Assembly: GCA_019359125.1 (NCBI GenBank)
Contig: JAHHHY010000001.1
Span: 1-64,000, forward strand
Reading direction: 5' to 3'
DNA length: 64,000 nucleotides
Origin: Pleurocapsa minor GSE-CHR-MK 17-07R
GTDB lineage: Bacteria > Chloroflexota > Anaerolineae > Aggregatilineales > Phototrophicaceae
The notes under the pieces were generated by a model. That model saw nothing but the letters and a program-made list of their open reading frames with translations, was not told the origin of the DNA and searched no databases. Positions 63,701 through 64,000 of the stretch are shown here, one piece after another. Positions within the stretch are counted from its first letter, which is position 1. Each line of letters begins with the position of its first letter. The position numbers and the translations under genes were made by a program.

Positions 63701-63735
63701 CCTGCAAGGTAAAACGTAAGACCCGGCCTTGCAGG
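63701..63735. terminator. 9-bp hairpin after proC
   Basis: CCTGCAAGG (63701-63709) pairs exactly with CCTTGCAGG (63727-63735) across a 17-base loop. No T-run, but it starts directly after the proC stop. Its right arm overlaps the -35 of the ndh promoter. Confidence 0.5.
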
Positions 63736-63756
63736 AGAGTCAATGATTCCTATAAT
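63729..63756 (+). promoter_or_regulatory. Promoter of the ndh-like gene
   Basis: TTGCAG (63729-63734) and a perfect TATAAT (63751-63756) are 16 bases apart. The start point falls inside the palindromic operator. Confidence 0.55.
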
Positions 63757-63774
63757 TGTGACGGTTTTCACAAT
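63755..63774 (+). promoter_or_regulatory. Rex- or CRP-type operator before ndh
   Basis: TTGTGACGGTTTTCACAA (63756-63773) is an inverted repeat (arms TTGTGA/TCACAA, six-base spacer; ATTGTGA/TCACAAT if extended). It agrees with the Rex consensus TTGTGAA-N4-TTCACAA at 13 of 14 positions, and also with the CRP consensus TGTGA-N6-TCACA. It overlaps the -10 and start point, where a repressor would act. Rex senses NADH/NAD and controls NADH dehydrogenase genes in other bacteria. Confidence 0.6.
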
Positions 63775-63790
63775 AAGGGGTAGGTGACCA

Positions 63791-64000
63791 ATGACTGGTG
63801 AACAGGGGCGGGTGGTCGTCATCGGTGCGGGATTTGCAGGACTGGCCGTGGCCAAAGGCCTGCTGGGCAGCGGGGCGCATGTCACCGTGATCGACAAGCG
63901 TAATTTCCATCTGTTCCAGCCGCTGCTGTACCAGGTGGCGACCGGCGGCCTGTCTCCCGCCAATATTGCGACGCCAGTGCGTTCGCTGTTCAGGGGTGAT
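63791..64000 (+). CDS. Type-2 NADH dehydrogenase-like flavoprotein (start only)
   Basis: Only the first 70 residues are in the window. They show an FAD-binding start [17 protein letters not shown], a [20 protein letters not shown] segment and [11 protein letters not shown], typical of NDH-2-type membrane-associated NADH:quinone oxidoreductases. The ATG follows an AAGGGG site by 10 bases. The rest of the gene runs out of the window, so full identity (NDH-2 or a related FAD oxidoreductase) is not certain. Confidence 0.85.
   Translation, partial: MTGEQGRVVVIGAGFAGLAVAKGLLGSGAHVTVIDKRNFHLFQPLLYQVATGGLSPANIATPVRSLFRGD

Noticed and set aside
1-64000. tRNA, rRNA, CRISPR arrays, transposases or prophage genes
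   Set aside because: I read the intergenic gaps and saw no cloverleaf-like sequence, no direct-repeat array and no transposase or phage motif. None of the gaps exceeds 300 bases, so little space is left for them.

Overview
The window is a dense, high-GC (about 62% by eye) bacterial chromosome segment with short intergenic gaps, many 4-bp start/stop overlaps and no rRNA, tRNA or CRISPR that I can see. Several traits together suggest Chloroflexota, probably an Anaerolineae-like lineage: coenzyme F420 genes without an actinobacterial gene order, many large GT39-like membrane glycosyltransferases with C-terminal beta modules, Pro/Thr linkers in an exported protein, a DUF3179 protein, YqeB/YqeC selenium-molybdenum genes and a monofunctional biotin ligase. 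This placement is inference from gene content, with no marker phylogeny behind it.

Left part (1-17.5 kb). An AT-rich start (about 43% GC) holds one small unknown gene. Carbamate kinase follows, then a lower-GC GxxExxY nuclease-like gene enclosed by a long inverted repeat. Next comes a run of thrC, a polyprenyl-phosphate-type glycosyltransferase, three poorly characterised genes (one a PLP enzyme) and the aminohydrolase ssnA. The ssnA gene overlaps an F420 operon: NADPH-F420 reductase, cofE, a nitroreductase, cofD and cofC. A DUF3179 protein, an F420-type (LLM) oxidoreductase, a large membrane glycosyltransferase and xdhC follow.

Middle (17.3-43.3 kb). This holds birA, a HIT hydrolase, thiolase, an aldo/keto reductase, an orphan BMP-type solute-binding protein, a Rieske oxygenase, and a minus-strand block of SDR, DUF3224, GNAT and a heterodimeric ABC exporter. 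Three more membrane glycosyltransferase-like proteins, a TPR protein, a double-HTH regulator, a GAF/GAF/PAS histidine kinase, gyrA and a metallophosphoesterase complete it.

Right part (43.3-64 kb). A molybdenum-hydroxylase operon encodes a fused FAD/2Fe-2S subunit, a small membrane protein, a nucleoside-phosphorylase-like protein of unknown role, the Mo subunit, YqeB, and a YqeC-MocA fusion. The purine nucleoside phosphorylase gene punA lies just after it. With arcC, ssnA and xdhC on the left, this looks like a purine salvage/degradation set using a selenium-dependent molybdenum hydroxylase. Then come pantothenate genes (DUF2520, panB, panC), a zinc membrane peptidase, fabF-fabH, an NDUFA9-like SDR, a GNAT plus NSAR/OSBS-type enolase pair (probable D-to-L amino-acid conversion), proC, and the start of a type-2 NADH dehydrogenase gene with a Rex- or CRP-like operator in its promoter.

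The most interesting points are the selenium/molybdenum purine module with its unknown nucleoside-phosphorylase-like member, the inverted-repeat cassette around the GxxExxY gene, the redox-type operator before ndh, and a terminator-like hairpin whose loop contains a start codon.
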